A DNA stretch of 64,000 bases from Pseudomonas sp. ATCC PTA-122608 (GCF_001952855.1 NZ_LPNO01000025.1:1-64000); one strand, 5' to 3'; positions 44,016-53,600 are shown, counted from the stretch's first letter. Translations and numbers: made by a program. The notes: a model not told the origin generated them from the letters alone.

Positions 44016-44282
44016 TTAGACTTCCACAGCGCGTTCGAGAACATCAACCAGTGCCCAAGACTTAGTCTTGGCCAGCGGACGAGTTTCACGAATAGTGACT
44101 TTGTCGCCGATGTGGCACTGATTGGTTTCGTCGTGCGCGTGCAGCTTAGTCGAACGCTTAACGTATTTACCGTAGATCGGGTGCTTTACGCGACGCTCGA
44201 TCAGAACGGTGATGGTCTTGTCCATTTTGTCGCTGACAACACGGCCAGTCAGCGTACGGACGGTTTTTTCGGCTTCAGCCAT
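44016..44282 (-). CDS. rpsQ: 30S ribosomal protein S17
   Basis: 88 residues (E. coli 84). OB fold with RTLTGRVVSDKMDKTITVLI and KLHAHDETNQCHIGDKVTI. It is an early binder of 16S rRNA. It lies 2 bases after rpmC and ends the S10 gene group. Confidence 0.97.
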   Translation of the reverse strand: MAEAEKTVRTLTGRVVSDKMDKTITVLIERRVKHPIYGKYVKRSTKLHAHDETNQCHIGDKVTIRETRPLAKTKSWALVDVLERAVEV

Positions 44283-44284
44283 GA

Positions 44285-44476
44285 TTACTTACCTGCCTGC
44301 TGTTTGAGCACAGTCTTCACGCGAGCGATGTCACGCTTAACTTGCCGGAGCAGGTGAGACTGCCCCAACTGGCCAGTTGCTTTCTGCATACGCAGATTGA
44401 ACTGGTCGCGCAGCAGGCCGAGCAGTTGCTCGTTAAGCTGCGGCGCGTCTTTTTCACGAAGTTCATTCGCTTTCAT
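44285..44476 (-). CDS. rpmC: 50S ribosomal protein L29
   Basis: 63 residues, same as E. coli. MKANELREKDAPQLNEQL, then LLRDQFNLRMQKATGQL: two long helices beside the exit tunnel, near the sites for SRP and trigger factor. ATG 44476 shares one base with the rplP stop codon (TGATG), implying coupled translation. A GTG one codon earlier is less likely. Confidence 0.95.
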   Translation of the reverse strand: MKANELREKDAPQLNEQLLGLLRDQFNLRMQKATGQLGQSHLLRQVKRDIARVKTVLKQQAGK

Positions 44477-44889
44477 CACATCACCGTCCGTTTAACAAAG
44501 GCGGTGGCGAGCGGCAGCTTTGCAGCAGCCAGGGCAAAAGCCTCACGCGCCAGCTCTTCAGTTACACCCTCGATTTCATACAGGACTTTACCTGGCTGAA
44601 TCTGGGCAACCCAGTACTCCACACTACCCTTACCTTTACCCATACGAACTTCGAGGGGCTTTTTGGAAATAGGCTTGTCCGGGAATACACGGATCCAGAT
44701 CTTGCCGCCACGTTTAACGTGACGGGTCAGTGCACGACGCGCTGACTCGATCTGACGAGCGGTGAGACGACCACGAGCTACAGACTTCAGCGCATATTCG
44801 CCGAAGCTGACTTTGCTACCGCGCTGAGCCAGACCACGGTTGTGGCCTGTCATCTGCTTGCGGAACTTCGTACGCTTTGGTTGCAACAT
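44476..44889 (-). CDS. rplP: 50S ribosomal protein L16
   Basis: 137 residues (E. coli 136). Starts MLQPKRTKFRKQMTGHNRG; contains RITARQIES-like RLTARQIESARRAL and GKGKGSVEYWVAQIQPG. L16 organises the A-site side of the peptidyl-transferase centre. It lies 12 bases after rpsC. Confidence 0.97.
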   Translation of the reverse strand: MLQPKRTKFRKQMTGHNRGLAQRGSKVSFGEYALKSVARGRLTARQIESARRALTRHVKRGGKIWIRVFPDKPISKKPLEVRMGKGKGSVEYWVAQIQPGKVLYEIEGVTEELAREAFALAAAKLPLATAFVKRTVM

Positions 44890-44901
44890 TTGGCGTACCC
44901 C

Positions 44902-45588
44902 TTACTTAGCAGCTTTTTTACGAGGCGCTGGTGCTTGTGGTTTCAGTTCTTCTTGGCGACCACCAATTACTTCGCCTTTGAAGATCCAAACCTTTACACC
45001 GATCACACCGTAAGTGGTGTGAGCTTCGTAGTTGGCATAGTCGATGTCGGCACGCAGGGTGTGCAGTGGCACACGACCTTCGCGATACCATTCAGTACGT
45101 GCGATTTCAGCACCGCCGAGACGACCGCTCACTTGGATTTTGATGCCTTTGGCACCAATGCGCATGGCGTTCTGTACAGCGCGCTTCATAGCGCGACGGA
45201 ACATTACGCGACGCTCCAGCTGCTGAGCTACGCTCTGCGCAACCAGCATACCGTCGAGCTCCGGCTTGCGGATCTCTTCGATATTGATGTGCACAGGCAC
45301 ACCCATTTGCTTGGTCAGGTCCTGACGCAGTTTCTCAACATCTTCACCTTTCTTCCCGATAACGATACCTGGACGAGCAGTGTGGATGGTGATACGTGCA
45401 GTTTGAGCAGGACGATGGATATCGATACGGCTCACGGACGCGCTTTTTAGTTTGTCTTGGAGATACTCACGCACCTTCAGATCAGCGAACAAATAGTCCG
45501 CATAAGTCCGACCGTCTGCGTACCAGACGGAGGTGTGCTCCTTGACGATTCCCAGGCGAATGCCAATGGGATGTACTTTCTGACCCAT
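44902..45588 (-). CDS. rpsC: 30S ribosomal protein S3
   Basis: 228 residues (E. coli 233). Starts [18 protein letters not shown]; the KH domain (about 40-105) has the loop [16 protein letters not shown]. The C-terminal domain opens with [12 protein letters not shown]. It lines the mRNA entry and helps to open mRNA structure. ATG 45588 gives the family N-terminus. Confidence 0.97.
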
Positions 45589-45601
45589 CTCTTCGACTCC
45601 G

Positions 45602-45934
45602 TTACTTGTCAGCAACCTTGACAGTGATATGGCAAGACCGCTTGACGATGCGATCAGCTCGGCCTTTGGCACGAGGCATGATGCGCTTCAGCGAACGCCC
45701 TTCGTTGACGAAAACGGTGCTGACCTTAAGGTCATCAACGTCTGCGCCTTCGTTGTGCTCGGCGTTGGCTACGGCCGACTCCAGCACTTTCTTGATGATC
45801 TCGGCGGCTTTCTTACTGCTGAAAGCCAACAGGCTGAGCGCTTCGCCCACCTTCTTCCCGCGGATCTGGTCGGCGACCAAGCGGGCTTTCTGGGCGGAGA
45901 TTCGAGCGCCCGACAACTTAGCGGCTACTTCCAT
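45602..45934 (-). CDS. rplV: 50S ribosomal protein L22
   Basis: 110 residues, same as E. coli. Starts [20 protein letters not shown]; its long beta hairpin (about 80-100; [19 protein letters not shown]) narrows the exit tunnel and is where macrolide-resistance changes occur; it looks normal. The second of two adjacent ATGs is chosen because it leaves room for a ribosome site. Confidence 0.96.
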
Positions 45935-45947
45935 CATTCCTTACCCC

Positions 45948-46223
45948 TTAACGCTTGGCTTTCTTGTCTGCCACGTGCCCACGATATGTGCGGGTACCGG
46001 CAAACTCGCCTAGTTTGTGGCCGACCATGTCTTCGTTCACGAGAACTGGAACATGTAGGCGACCGTTATGCACTGCAATGGTCAAACCGACCATTTGTGG
46101 CAGGATCATCGAACGACGCGACCAGGTTTTCACCGGTTTGCGATCGTTCTTTTCCGCCGCCACTTCGATCTTCTTCAGTAGGTGAAGATCAATAAAAGGA
46201 CCTTTTTTCAGAGAACGTGGCAC
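45948..46223 (-). CDS. rpsS: 30S ribosomal protein S19
   Basis: 91 residues (E. coli 92). Starts MPRSLKKGPFIDLHLLKKIE and contains MVGLTIAVHNGRLHVPVLV and HKLGEFAGTRTYRGH. It is a 30S head protein near the A site and pairs with S13. It lies between rplB and rplV. Confidence 0.97.
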   Translation of the reverse strand: MPRSLKKGPFIDLHLLKKIEVAAEKNDRKPVKTWSRRSMILPQMVGLTIAVHNGRLHVPVLVNEDMVGHKLGEFAGTRTYRGHVADKKAKR

Positions 46224-46239
46224 TGTCGTATCCCTCTAT

Positions 46240-47064
46240 TTACTTGCGACGACGGACGATCATTTTGTCGGTACGCTTATTACCACGAGTCTTCGCGCCC
46301 TTAGTCGGGAAGCCCCATGGCGATACCGGATGACGACCACCAGAGGTACGACCTTCACCACCACCGTGTGGGTGGTCAACCGGGTTCATGGCAACACCAC
46401 GAACGGTTGGGCGAACGCCACGCCAGCGTTTGGCACCAGCTTTACCCAACGAACGCAGGCTGTGCTCGGAGTTCGAGACTTCGCCCAGGGTCGCACGGCA
46501 CTCAGCCAGTACTTTACGCATTTCACCAGAGCGCAGACGCAGGGTCACGTAGACACCTTCACGAGCGATCAGCTGAGCCGAAGCACCAGCGGAACGAGCG
46601 ATTTGCGCGCCTTTACCCGGCTTCAATTCGATGCCGTGTACGGTGCTACCAACTGGAATGTTGCGCAGTTGCAGAGCGTTGCCCGGCTTGATCGGCGCCA
46701 AAGCACCTGCGATCAGCTGGTCACCAGCACTCACGCCTTTAGGGGCGATGATGTAGCGACGCTCGCCATCTGCGTACAGCAGCAGAGCGATGTGAGCAGT
46801 ACGGTTTGGATCGTATTCGATACGCTCGACAGTGGCAGTGATGCCATCTTTGTCGTTGCGACGGAAGTCGACCAGACGATAATGCTGCTTATGGCCACCA
46901 CCGATGTGACGAGTGGTAATGCGACCATTGTTGTTACGACCACCAGTCTTCGATTTCTTCTCGAGCAGCGGTGCGTGAGGAGCGCCTTTATGCAGCTCCT
47001 GGTTGACCACCTTGACCACAAAACGGCGGCCAGGGGAAGTCGGTTTGCATTTAACGATTGCCAT
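46240..47064 (-). CDS. rplB: 50S ribosomal protein L2
   Basis: 274 residues (E. coli 273). Starts MAIVKCKPTSPGRRFVVKV; the conserved loop VAMNPVDHPHGGGEGR near residue 225 includes the His linked to peptidyl-transferase function. L2 is needed for subunit joining. It lies 14 bases after rplW. Confidence 0.97.
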   Translation of the reverse strand: MAIVKCKPTSPGRRFVVKVVNQELHKGAPHAPLLEKKSKTGGRNNNGRITTRHIGGGHKQHYRLVDFRRNDKDGITATVERIEYDPNRTAHIALLLYADGERRYIIAPKGVSAGDQLIAGALAPIKPGNALQLRNIPVGSTVHGIELKPGKGAQIARSAGASAQLIAREGVYVTLRLRSGEMRKVLAECRATLGEVSNSEHSLRSLGKAGAKRWRGVRPTVRGVAMNPVDHPHGGGEGRTSGGRHPVSPWGFPTKGAKTRGNKRTDKMIVRRRK

Positions 47065-47078
47065 GATGCACCCCTTCC

Positions 47079-47378
47079 TTACTCAGCACTGCTGCTGAAA
47101 TCGAGATCTTGGCCTGGCTGAAGGGAGATAACTGCCTTCTTCCAGTCATTACGCTTGCCCAGACCGCGAGCAGTGCGCTTGCTCTTACCCAGAACATTCA
47201 GGGTAGTAACACGCTCTACTTTCACGCTGAACAGGCTTTCGACGGCCTTCTTGATTTCCAGCTTGGTTGCGTCAGTTGCAACCTTGAAAACGAACTGGCC
47301 TTTCTTGTCAGCCAGAACCGTAGCCTTTTCGGAAACGTGCGGGCCAAGCAGAACTTTAAATACGCGTTCCTGGTTCAT
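47079..47378 (-). CDS. rplW: 50S ribosomal protein L23
   Basis: 99 residues (E. coli 100). Starts [20 protein letters not shown]. It lines the exit tunnel and is the docking site for trigger factor and SRP; the surface-exposed Glu region (HVSEKAT) is kept. It overlaps the end of rplD by 4 bases (ATGA), so translation is coupled. Confidence 0.97.
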
Positions 47379-47977
47379 CCCAGCAGCTCCTCGAATTTCT
47401 TCACGGCCGACACGGTGATCAACACCTTGTCGTATGCGATCAGACTAACTGGATCGGAACCTTGCACGTCACGTACATCAACGTGTGGCAGGTTGCGAGC
47501 AGCCAGGTACAGGTTCTGATCAACAGCTTCAGACACGATCAGGACGTCAGTCAGGCCCATGCCGTTCAGCTTGTTCAGCAGATCTTTGGTTTTCGGCGCT
47601 TCAACAGCGAAGTCCTGAACCACGACCAGACGATCAGTACGCACGAGTTCAGCAAGAATGGAGCGCAGTGCTGCGCGATACATCTTCTTGTTGAGCTTCT
47701 GGGTGTGATCCTGTGGACGTGCTGCGAAAGTGGTACCGCCGCCACGCCAGATTGGGCTACGGATAGTACCGGCACGAGCGCGGCCAGTACCTTTCTGACG
47801 CCAAGGGCGCTTACCGCCACCACGAACGTCGGAACGGGTCTTTTGCTGCTTGCTACCTTGACGGCCGCCGGCCATGTAGGCCACGACTGCTTGGTGAACC
47901 AGCGTCTCGTTGAATTCGCCGCCAAATGTCAGTTCGGAAACTTCGATCGCTTGAGCGTCATTTACATTTAATTGCAT
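47375..47977 (-). CDS. rplD: 50S ribosomal protein L4
   Basis: 200 residues (E. coli 201). Starts [20 protein letters not shown]; the extended tunnel loop (about 45-95) contains [19 protein letters not shown]. In E. coli L4 represses the S10 operon. It lies between rplC (12-base gap) and rplW. Confidence 0.97.
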
Positions 47978-47989
47978 GTCAGCTTCCCC

Positions 47990-48625
47990 TTAACCGCGAG
48001 CCTTGGCCGCTGGACGTACAACCAGGTTGCCGCCAGTAGCGCCAGGAACAGCACCCTTGACCAACAACAGATTGCGTTCAGCGTCGACGCGCACTACTTC
48101 GAGGGACTGCACGGTCACGCGCTCAGCGCCCATATGACCGGACATTTTTTTGCCCTTGAATACACGACCAGGAGTCTGGCACTGGCCAATAGAGCCCGGG
48201 ACGCGGTGGGAAACGGAGTTACCGTGAGTGTTGTCTTGGCCACGGAAATTCCAACGCTTGATCGTACCCTGGAAGCCTTTACCCTTGGACTGACCGGTTA
48301 CATCAACCAGTTGACCAGCGGCGAAGATTTCAGCGTTGATCAGATCGCCAGCCTGGTAGTCGCCGTCTTCAAGACGGAACTCCATAACAGTACGACCAGC
48401 TGCAACGTTTGCTTTAGCGAAGTGACCTGCTTGAGCAGCAGTCACACGCGAAGCACGACGCTCGCCGACAGTGACTTGCACTGCACGATAGCCATCGGTT
48501 TCTTCAGTTTTAAACTGGGTGACGCGATTCGGTTCGATCTCAATGACCGTAACCGGAATGGAGACACCTTCTTCGGTGAAAATACGGGTCATACCGCATT
48601 TACGACCGACTACACCAATAGTCAT
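47990..48625 (-). CDS. rplC: 50S ribosomal protein L3
   Basis: 211 residues (E. coli 209). Starts MTIGVVGRKCGMTRIFTEEG; contains the conserved NFRGQDNTHGNSVSHR, whose Gln is the methylation site of PrmB. L3 is one of the first 50S proteins and reaches the peptidyl-transferase centre. ATG 48625 is the family start; the extension to 48658 lies in the gap after rpsJ. Confidence 0.97.
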   Translation of the reverse strand: MTIGVVGRKCGMTRIFTEEGVSIPVTVIEIEPNRVTQFKTEETDGYRAVQVTVGERRASRVTAAQAGHFAKANVAAGRTVMEFRLEDGDYQAGDLINAEIFAAGQLVDVTGQSKGKGFQGTIKRWNFRGQDNTHGNSVSHRVPGSIGQCQTPGRVFKGKKMSGHMGAERVTVQSLEVVRVDAERNLLLVKGAVPGATGGNLVVRPAAKARG

Positions 48626-48706
48626 GTTGTAAACCTCATGAGTGTACGGGGCTTTCACCCGCTATGGCCGCCCATTTCAGAGCGTTACACGACTAAGACC
48701 CAAGTC

Positions 48707-49018
48707 TTAGCCGAGGCTGATCTGTACTTCCACACCGGCCGCCAGATCAAGCTTCATAAGTGCATCAACGGTTTTATCCGTTGGCAGGACGATGTCCAGC
48801 ACGCGCTTATGAGTACGGATCTCGTACTGGTCACGCGCGTCTTTGTTGACGTGCGGGGAGACCAGAACGGTGAACCGTTCTTTACGGGTAGGCAGTGGAA
48901 TTGGACCACGCACTTGAGCACCAGTACGTTTCGCGGTTTCCACGATTTCCTGGGTGGATTGGTCGATCAGTTTGTGGTCAAAAGCCTTCAACCTGATACG
49001 AATTTGCTGATTTGCCAT
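48707..49018 (-). CDS. rpsJ: 30S ribosomal protein S10
   Basis: 103 residues, same as E. coli. MANQQIRIRLKAFDHKLIDQ opens it; the loop VRGPIPLPTRKERFTVLVSPH enters the 30S head. S10 also acts with NusB in antitermination. It is the first gene of the S10 operon, behind a promoter at 49081-49109 and the tuf terminator. Confidence 0.97.
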   Translation of the reverse strand: MANQQIRIRLKAFDHKLIDQSTQEIVETAKRTGAQVRGPIPLPTRKERFTVLVSPHVNKDARDQYEIRTHKRVLDIVLPTDKTVDALMKLDLAAGVEVQISLG

Positions 49019-49080
49019 TGGATTTCAGACTCCGGCTGCTATTCCCAGCGAGCGCAACACGCCCGTTAAAAGGAGGCGCA

Positions 49081-49109
49081 ATTCTATAGACGCCCCATAT
49101 GGGTGTCAA
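49081..49109 (-). promoter_or_regulatory. S10-operon promoter
   Basis: On the minus strand TTGACA (49109-49104), 17 bases and TAGAAT (49086-49081): a near-consensus sigma-70 promoter. It lies between the tuf terminator and rpsJ, giving a leader of roughly 55 bases. Confidence 0.82.
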
Positions 49110-49115
49110 CTCAAT

Positions 49116-49146
49116 AAAAAAGCCCCCGCTGAGCGGGGGCTTTTTC
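49116..49146 (-). terminator. Terminator of tuf (end of str operon)
   Basis: AAAAAGCCCCCGC pairs with GCGGGGGCTTTTT around a 3-base loop. On the minus strand it is followed by TTTTTTATTG, 13 bases after the tuf stop. Confidence 0.93.
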
Positions 49147-49159
49147 AAGTCATCACTTA

Positions 49160-50353
49160 TTAAGCGATGATTTTGGCTACGACGCCAGCGCCGACGGTAC
49201 GACCGCCTTCACGGATAGCGAAACGCAGACCATCTTCCATTGCGATGGTTTTGATCAGGGTGACAACCATTTTGATGTTGTCGCCTGGCATTACCATTTC
49301 AACGCCTTCCGGCAGTTCGCAGTTACCGGTCACGTCAGTGGTCCGGAAGTAGAACTGTGGACGGTAGCCTTTGAAGAACGGAGTGTGACGACCGCCTTCT
49401 TCTTTGCTCAACACGTACACTTCAGCTTCGAAGGTAGTGTGCGGCTTAACCGAGCCTGGCTTAACCAGAACCTGGCCACGCTCAACGTCGTCACGCTTGG
49501 TACCACGCAGCAGAACGCCGCAGTTCTCGCCTGCACGACCTTCGTCGAGCAGTTTACGGAACATTTCAACACCGGTGCAGGTGGTGACGGTAGTGTCACG
49601 CAGACCAACGATTTCCAGTGGATCTTGAACCTTAACGATACCGCGCTCGATACGACCAGTCACAACAGTACCGCGACCCGAGATCGAGAATACGTCTTCG
49701 ATTGGCATCAGGAACGGCTTGTCGATAACACGTACTGGGTCTGGGATGTAGCTGTCCAGAGTCTCAACCAGTTTCCGTACGGAAGTGGTGCCCATTTCGT
49801 TGTCGTCTTTGCCTTCCAGAGCCATACGAGCAGAACCGATGATGATCGGAGTGTCGTCGCCTGGGAAGTCGTAAGTGCTCAGCAGATCGCGCACTTCCAT
49901 CTCAACCAGTTCCAGCAGCTCAGCGTCGTCTACCAGGTCAGCCTTGTTCAGGTAAACCACGATGTACGGAACGCCAACCTGACGGGACAGCAGGATGTGC
50001 TCACGGGTTTGCGGCATCGGGCCATCAGCGGCCGAACAAACCAGGATCGCGCCGTCCATTTGGGCAGCACCGGTGATCATGTTCTTCACATAGTCAGCGT
50101 GACCTGGGCAGTCAACGTGAGCGTAGTGACGGATCAGCGAGTTGTATTCAACGTGAGCAGTGTTGATGGTGATACCACGAGCTTTTTCTTCTGGCGCGCT
50201 GTCGATCTTGTCGAAGTCAACGATAGCCGAACCGAAAATTTCGGAGCAAACACGAGTCAGAGCAGCAGTCAGCGTAGTTTTACCGTGGTCAACGTGACCG
50301 ATGGTGCCAACGTTGACGTGCGGTAGGGAACGATCAAATTTTTCTTTAGCCAC
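49160..50353 (-). CDS. tuf: Elongation factor Tu
   Basis: 397 residues (E. coli 394) from a GTG start. GTPase motifs: GHVDHGKTT (19-27), DCPGH and NKAD; switch I carries RGITINTAHVEY. It delivers aminoacyl-tRNA to the ribosome. It is last in the str operon, 30 bases after fusA. Pseudomonas often has a second tuf near rplK, which would lie outside the window. Confidence 0.97.
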   Translation of the reverse strand: MAKEKFDRSLPHVNVGTIGHVDHGKTTLTAALTRVCSEIFGSAIVDFDKIDSAPEEKARGITINTAHVEYNSLIRHYAHVDCPGHADYVKNMITGAAQMDGAILVCSAADGPMPQTREHILLSRQVGVPYIVVYLNKADLVDDAELLELVEMEVRDLLSTYDFPGDDTPIIIGSARMALEGKDDNEMGTTSVRKLVETLDSYIPDPVRVIDKPFLMPIEDVFSISGRGTVVTGRIERGIVKVQDPLEIVGLRDTTVTTCTGVEMFRKLLDEGRAGENCGVLLRGTKRDDVERGQVLVKPGSVKPHTTFEAEVYVLSKEEGGRHTPFFKGYRPQFYFRTTDVTGNCELPEGVEMVMPGDNIKMVVTLIKTIAMEDGLRFAIREGGRTVGAGVVAKIIA

Positions 50354-50383
50354 GACAATTAACTCCTTGCCTAAAGGACTGAA

Positions 50384-52489
50384 TCAGCCTTGTTTTTTGG
50401 ATACAGTTTCAGCGATGTGCGCCGGAGCTGTGTTGTATTTTTTGAATTCCATAGAGTAGCTTGCGCGACCCTGAGACATGGAACGAACGTCGGTCGCATA
50501 ACCGAACATCTCGCCCAACGGAACCTCGGCACGAATCACTTTGCCGGAAACCGTATCTTCCATACCCAAGATCATGCCGCGACGACGGTTAAGGTCGCCC
50601 ATCACGTCACCCATGTAGTCTTCAGGCGTAACGACTTCTACTGCCATGATTGGCTCAAGCAACTCACCACCGCCCTTCTGGGCCAGTTGCTTGGTAGCCA
50701 TGGAAGCAGCCACCTTAAACGCCATCTCGTTGGAGTCGACGTCGTGGTAAGAACCGTCAAAAACGGTCGCCTTCAGGCCGATGAGCGGATAGCCGGCAAC
50801 AACACCGTTCTTCATCTGCTCTTCGATACCCTTCTGGATAGCCGGGATGTATTCCTTAGGAACAACACCGCCCACTACTTCGTTCACGAATTGCAGACCT
50901 TCCTGACCTTCATCAGCAGGAGCAAAACGGATCCAGCAATGGCCGAACTGGCCACGACCGCCGGATTGACGAACGAATTTGCCTTCGATTTCACAGTTCT
51001 TCGTGATGCGCTCACGATAGGAAACCTGAGGCTTACCGATGTTGGCTTCGACGTTGAACTCACGGCGCATCCGGTCAACCAGGATGTCCAGGTGAAGCTC
51101 GCCCATGCCGGAGATGATCGTTTGACCAGTCTCTTCATCAGTCTTGACGCGGAAAGATGGATCCTCCTGAGCGAGCTTGCCCAGAGCGATACCCATTTTT
51201 TCCTGGTCATCCTTAGTCTTAGGCTCAACGGCAACCGAAATAACCGGCTCCGGGAAGTCCATGCGAACCAGGATGATTGGCTTGTCAGCGTTGCACAAGG
51301 TTTCACCAGTGGTGACGTCCTTCATGCCGATCAAGGCCGCGATGTCACCAGCGCGTACTTCCTTGATCTCTTCGCGGGCGTTTGCGTGCATTTGCACCAT
51401 ACGACCCACGCGCTCTTTCTTGCCTTTAACCGAGTTGATCACGCCGTCGCCGGAGTTCAACACGCCCGAGTAAACGCGGACGAAGGTCAAGGTACCCACG
51501 AATGGGTCAGTGGCAATTTTAAATGCCAGAGCGGAGAACGGTTCTGCGTCGTCTGCATGACGCTCCAGCTCGATAGTCTCGTCATCCGGGTCAGTACCCT
51601 TGATGGCAGGAATATCCACTGGGGCCGGCAGGTAGTCGATCACAGCATCGAGAACCAGGGGAACGCCCTTGTTCTTGAACGAGGAACCGCAAACAGCCAA
51701 GACGATCTCACCAGCGATAGTACGCTGACGCAGAGCGGCCTTGATTTCCGCGTTGGTGAGTTCTTCACCTTCGAGGTACTTGTTCATCAGTTCTTCGTTG
51801 GCTTCGGCCGCAGCTTCAACCATGTTGTTGCGCCACTCGTCAGCCAATTCCTGCAGTTCAGCAGGGATAGGCTTGCGAACAGGAACCATACCTTTGTCAG
51901 CGTCGTTCCAGTAAACAGCTTCCATGGTCACCAGATCGATCTGGCCCTGGAAGTTGTCTTCGGAACCGATAGCCAACTGGATTGGTACCGGGGTGTGACC
52001 CAGACGCTGCTTGATCTGACCGATCACGCGCAGGAAGTTCGCACCAGCACGGTCCATCTTGTTTACGTAAACAAGACGTGGAACGCCGTATTTGTTGGCT
52101 TGACGCCATACGGTTTCCGACTGAGGCTCAACACCCGAGGTGCCGCAGAACACAACGACAGCGCCGTCGAGTACGCGCAGGGAACGTTCAACTTCAATGG
52201 TGAAGTCTACGTGGCCCGGGGTATCGATTACGTTGAAGCGGTGCTCATCTTTGTACTGCTTCTCGGAACCTTTCCAGAAGGCGGTAATAGCAGCAGAAGT
52301 AATGGTAATACCACGCTCCTGCTCCTGAACCATCCAGTCTGTGGTCGCGGCGCCGTCATGCACCTCGCCCATCTTGTGACTTTTGCCGGTGTAAAAAAGG
52401 ACGCGCTCGGTGGTGGTGGTTTTACCAGCATCCACGTGAGCGACGATACCGATGTTACGGTAGCGACTAATCGGAGTAGTACGAGCCAT
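50384..52489 (-). CDS. fusA: Elongation factor G
   Basis: 701 residues (E. coli 704). G domain: AHVDAGKTT (17-25), the switch II DTPGHVDF and NKMD; domains II-V follow to the C-terminus. It drives translocation with GTP hydrolysis. It lies between rpsG (30-base gap) and tuf. The sequence shows no obvious departures at the fusidic-acid region, though I did not compare every residue. Confidence 0.97.
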   Translation of the reverse strand: MARTTPISRYRNIGIVAHVDAGKTTTTERVLFYTGKSHKMGEVHDGAATTDWMVQEQERGITITSAAITAFWKGSEKQYKDEHRFNVIDTPGHVDFTIEVERSLRVLDGAVVVFCGTSGVEPQSETVWRQANKYGVPRLVYVNKMDRAGANFLRVIGQIKQRLGHTPVPIQLAIGSEDNFQGQIDLVTMEAVYWNDADKGMVPVRKPIPAELQELADEWRNNMVEAAAEANEELMNKYLEGEELTNAEIKAALRQRTIAGEIVLAVCGSSFKNKGVPLVLDAVIDYLPAPVDIPAIKGTDPDDETIELERHADDAEPFSALAFKIATDPFVGTLTFVRVYSGVLNSGDGVINSVKGKKERVGRMVQMHANAREEIKEVRAGDIAALIGMKDVTTGETLCNADKPIILVRMDFPEPVISVAVEPKTKDDQEKMGIALGKLAQEDPSFRVKTDEETGQTIISGMGELHLDILVDRMRREFNVEANIGKPQVSYRERITKNCEIEGKFVRQSGGRGQFGHCWIRFAPADEGQEGLQFVNEVVGGVVPKEYIPAIQKGIEEQMKNGVVAGYPLIGLKATVFDGSYHDVDSNEMAFKVAASMATKQLAQKGGGELLEPIMAVEVVTPEDYMGDVMGDLNRRRGMILGMEDTVSGKVIRAEVPLGEMFGYATDVRSMSQGRASYSMEFKKYNTAPAHIAETVSKKQG

Positions 52490-52519
52490 AAAGCCCTCGC
52501 AAAATTAGTGAAGCTAGAA

Positions 52520-52990
52520 TTAGAAGCGGTAGTGCGAGAAAGCTTTGTTGGCTTCAGCCATACGGTGCACGTCTTCACGCTTCTTAACAGCAGCACCTTT
52601 ACCTTCAGCAGCGTCCAACAGTTCGCCAGCCAAACGCAGGGCCATAGACTTCTCGCCGCGCTTACGGGCGAAGTCTACCAACCAGCGCATTGCCAAAGCG
52701 TTACGACGGGACGGGCGAACTTCAACCGGAACCTGGTAAGTAGCACCGCCTACACGGCGCGACTTCACTTCGACCAGCGGAGCGATGGCGTCGAGAGCTT
52801 TCTCGAAGATTTCCAGGGGGTCGCTGTTCTTGCGTTCTTTAACCTTTTCCAGCGCGCCATAAACGATACGCTCGGCAACGGCTTTCTTGCCGCTTTCCAT
52901 CACGTGGTTCATGAACTTGGCCAGAATTTGGCTTCCGTATTTTGGATCGTCAAGCACTTCGCGCTTGGCTGCTACGCGTCTTCTTGGCAT
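52520..52990 (-). CDS. rpsG: 30S ribosomal protein S7
   Basis: 156 residues (as in E. coli B). Starts [20 protein letters not shown]; it contains [20 protein letters not shown] and ends [13 protein letters not shown]7 nucleates the 30S head, touches E-site tRNA and in E. coli represses the str operon through the rpsL-rpsG spacer. That spacer is 118 bases here. Confidence 0.97.
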
Positions 52991-53108
52991 GGATAAGCCC
53001 TCAAACGGTCTTCAGGTTCGCTCGGAATTAGTGCCCTTTCGGGACGCCTCCGACCTTACTCTTATCGACTCAGAAAATAAGATGATTCAGTTTTACAAAA
53101 AGCCGCTA

Positions 53109-53480
53109 CTACTTAGGCTTCTTGGTACCGTACTTCGAACGACCCTGGTTACGACCTTTAACGCCGGAAGTATCCAAGGAGCCGCGTACGGTGTGGTAAC
53201 GAACACCTGGCAAGTCTTTTACACGACCGCCGCGGATCAGTACCACGCTGTGCTCTTGCAGGTTGTGGCCTTCACCACCGATGTACGAGGAAACCTCGAA
53301 ACCGTTGGTCAGACGCACACGGCATACTTTACGCAGTGCCGAGTTAGGTTTTTTCGGCGTAGTGGTATACACGCGAGTGCATACGCCACGACGTTGCGGG
53401 CAGTTCTGCAGCGCAGGCACGTCGGATTTCTCGACGATACGCTTACGCGGCTGACGTACCAGCTGGTTGATAGTTGCCAT
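53109..53480 (-). CDS. rpsL: 30S ribosomal protein S12
   Basis: 123 residues (E. coli 124). Starts MATINQLVRQPRKRIVEKSD; contains TTTPKKPNSALRKVCRV with Lys43 and GRVKDLPGVRYH with Lys88. Both lysines are the streptomycin-sensitive wild type. S12 sits at the decoding centre. It is the first gene of the str operon, with a promoter at 53572-53600. Confidence 0.97.
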   Translation of the reverse strand: MATINQLVRQPRKRIVEKSDVPALQNCPQRRGVCTRVYTTTPKKPNSALRKVCRVRLTNGFEVSSYIGGEGHNLQEHSVVLIRGGRVKDLPGVRYHTVRGSLDTSGVKGRNQGRSKYGTKKPK

Positions 53481-53533
53481 CTACTAGCTCCACTGTTGTC
53501 TTGCGACGCTATTGTCTTGCAAGAAAAGCAAAA

Positions 53534-53555
53534 TGGCAGGAACGAATTCCCGCCA
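53534..53555 (-). promoter_or_regulatory. UUCG hairpin in the rpsL leader
   Basis: The minus strand reads TGGCGGGAA, TTCG, TTCCTGCCA: a 9-pair stem (one G-U) closed by a UUCG tetraloop, then a T-rich tract ATTTTGCTTTTC. It begins about 10 bases after the expected transcription start and could be an attenuator. Confidence 0.6.
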
Positions 53556-53571
53556 AATTTAGGGGTACAAG

Positions 53572-53600
53572 AGTCTAAAGAGGATCTTGCCCCCAGTCAA
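53572..53600 (-). promoter_or_regulatory. Promoter candidate of the str operon
   Basis: On the minus strand TTGACT (53600-53595), 17 bases and TAGACT (53577-53572). It lies in the 216-base gap between rpoC and rpsL; I see no clear rpoC terminator in that gap. Confidence 0.65.

Noticed and set aside
50390..52996. 868-codon open frame opposite fusA and rpsG
   Set aside because: Two well-conserved genes lie on the other strand; the frame crosses their boundary.
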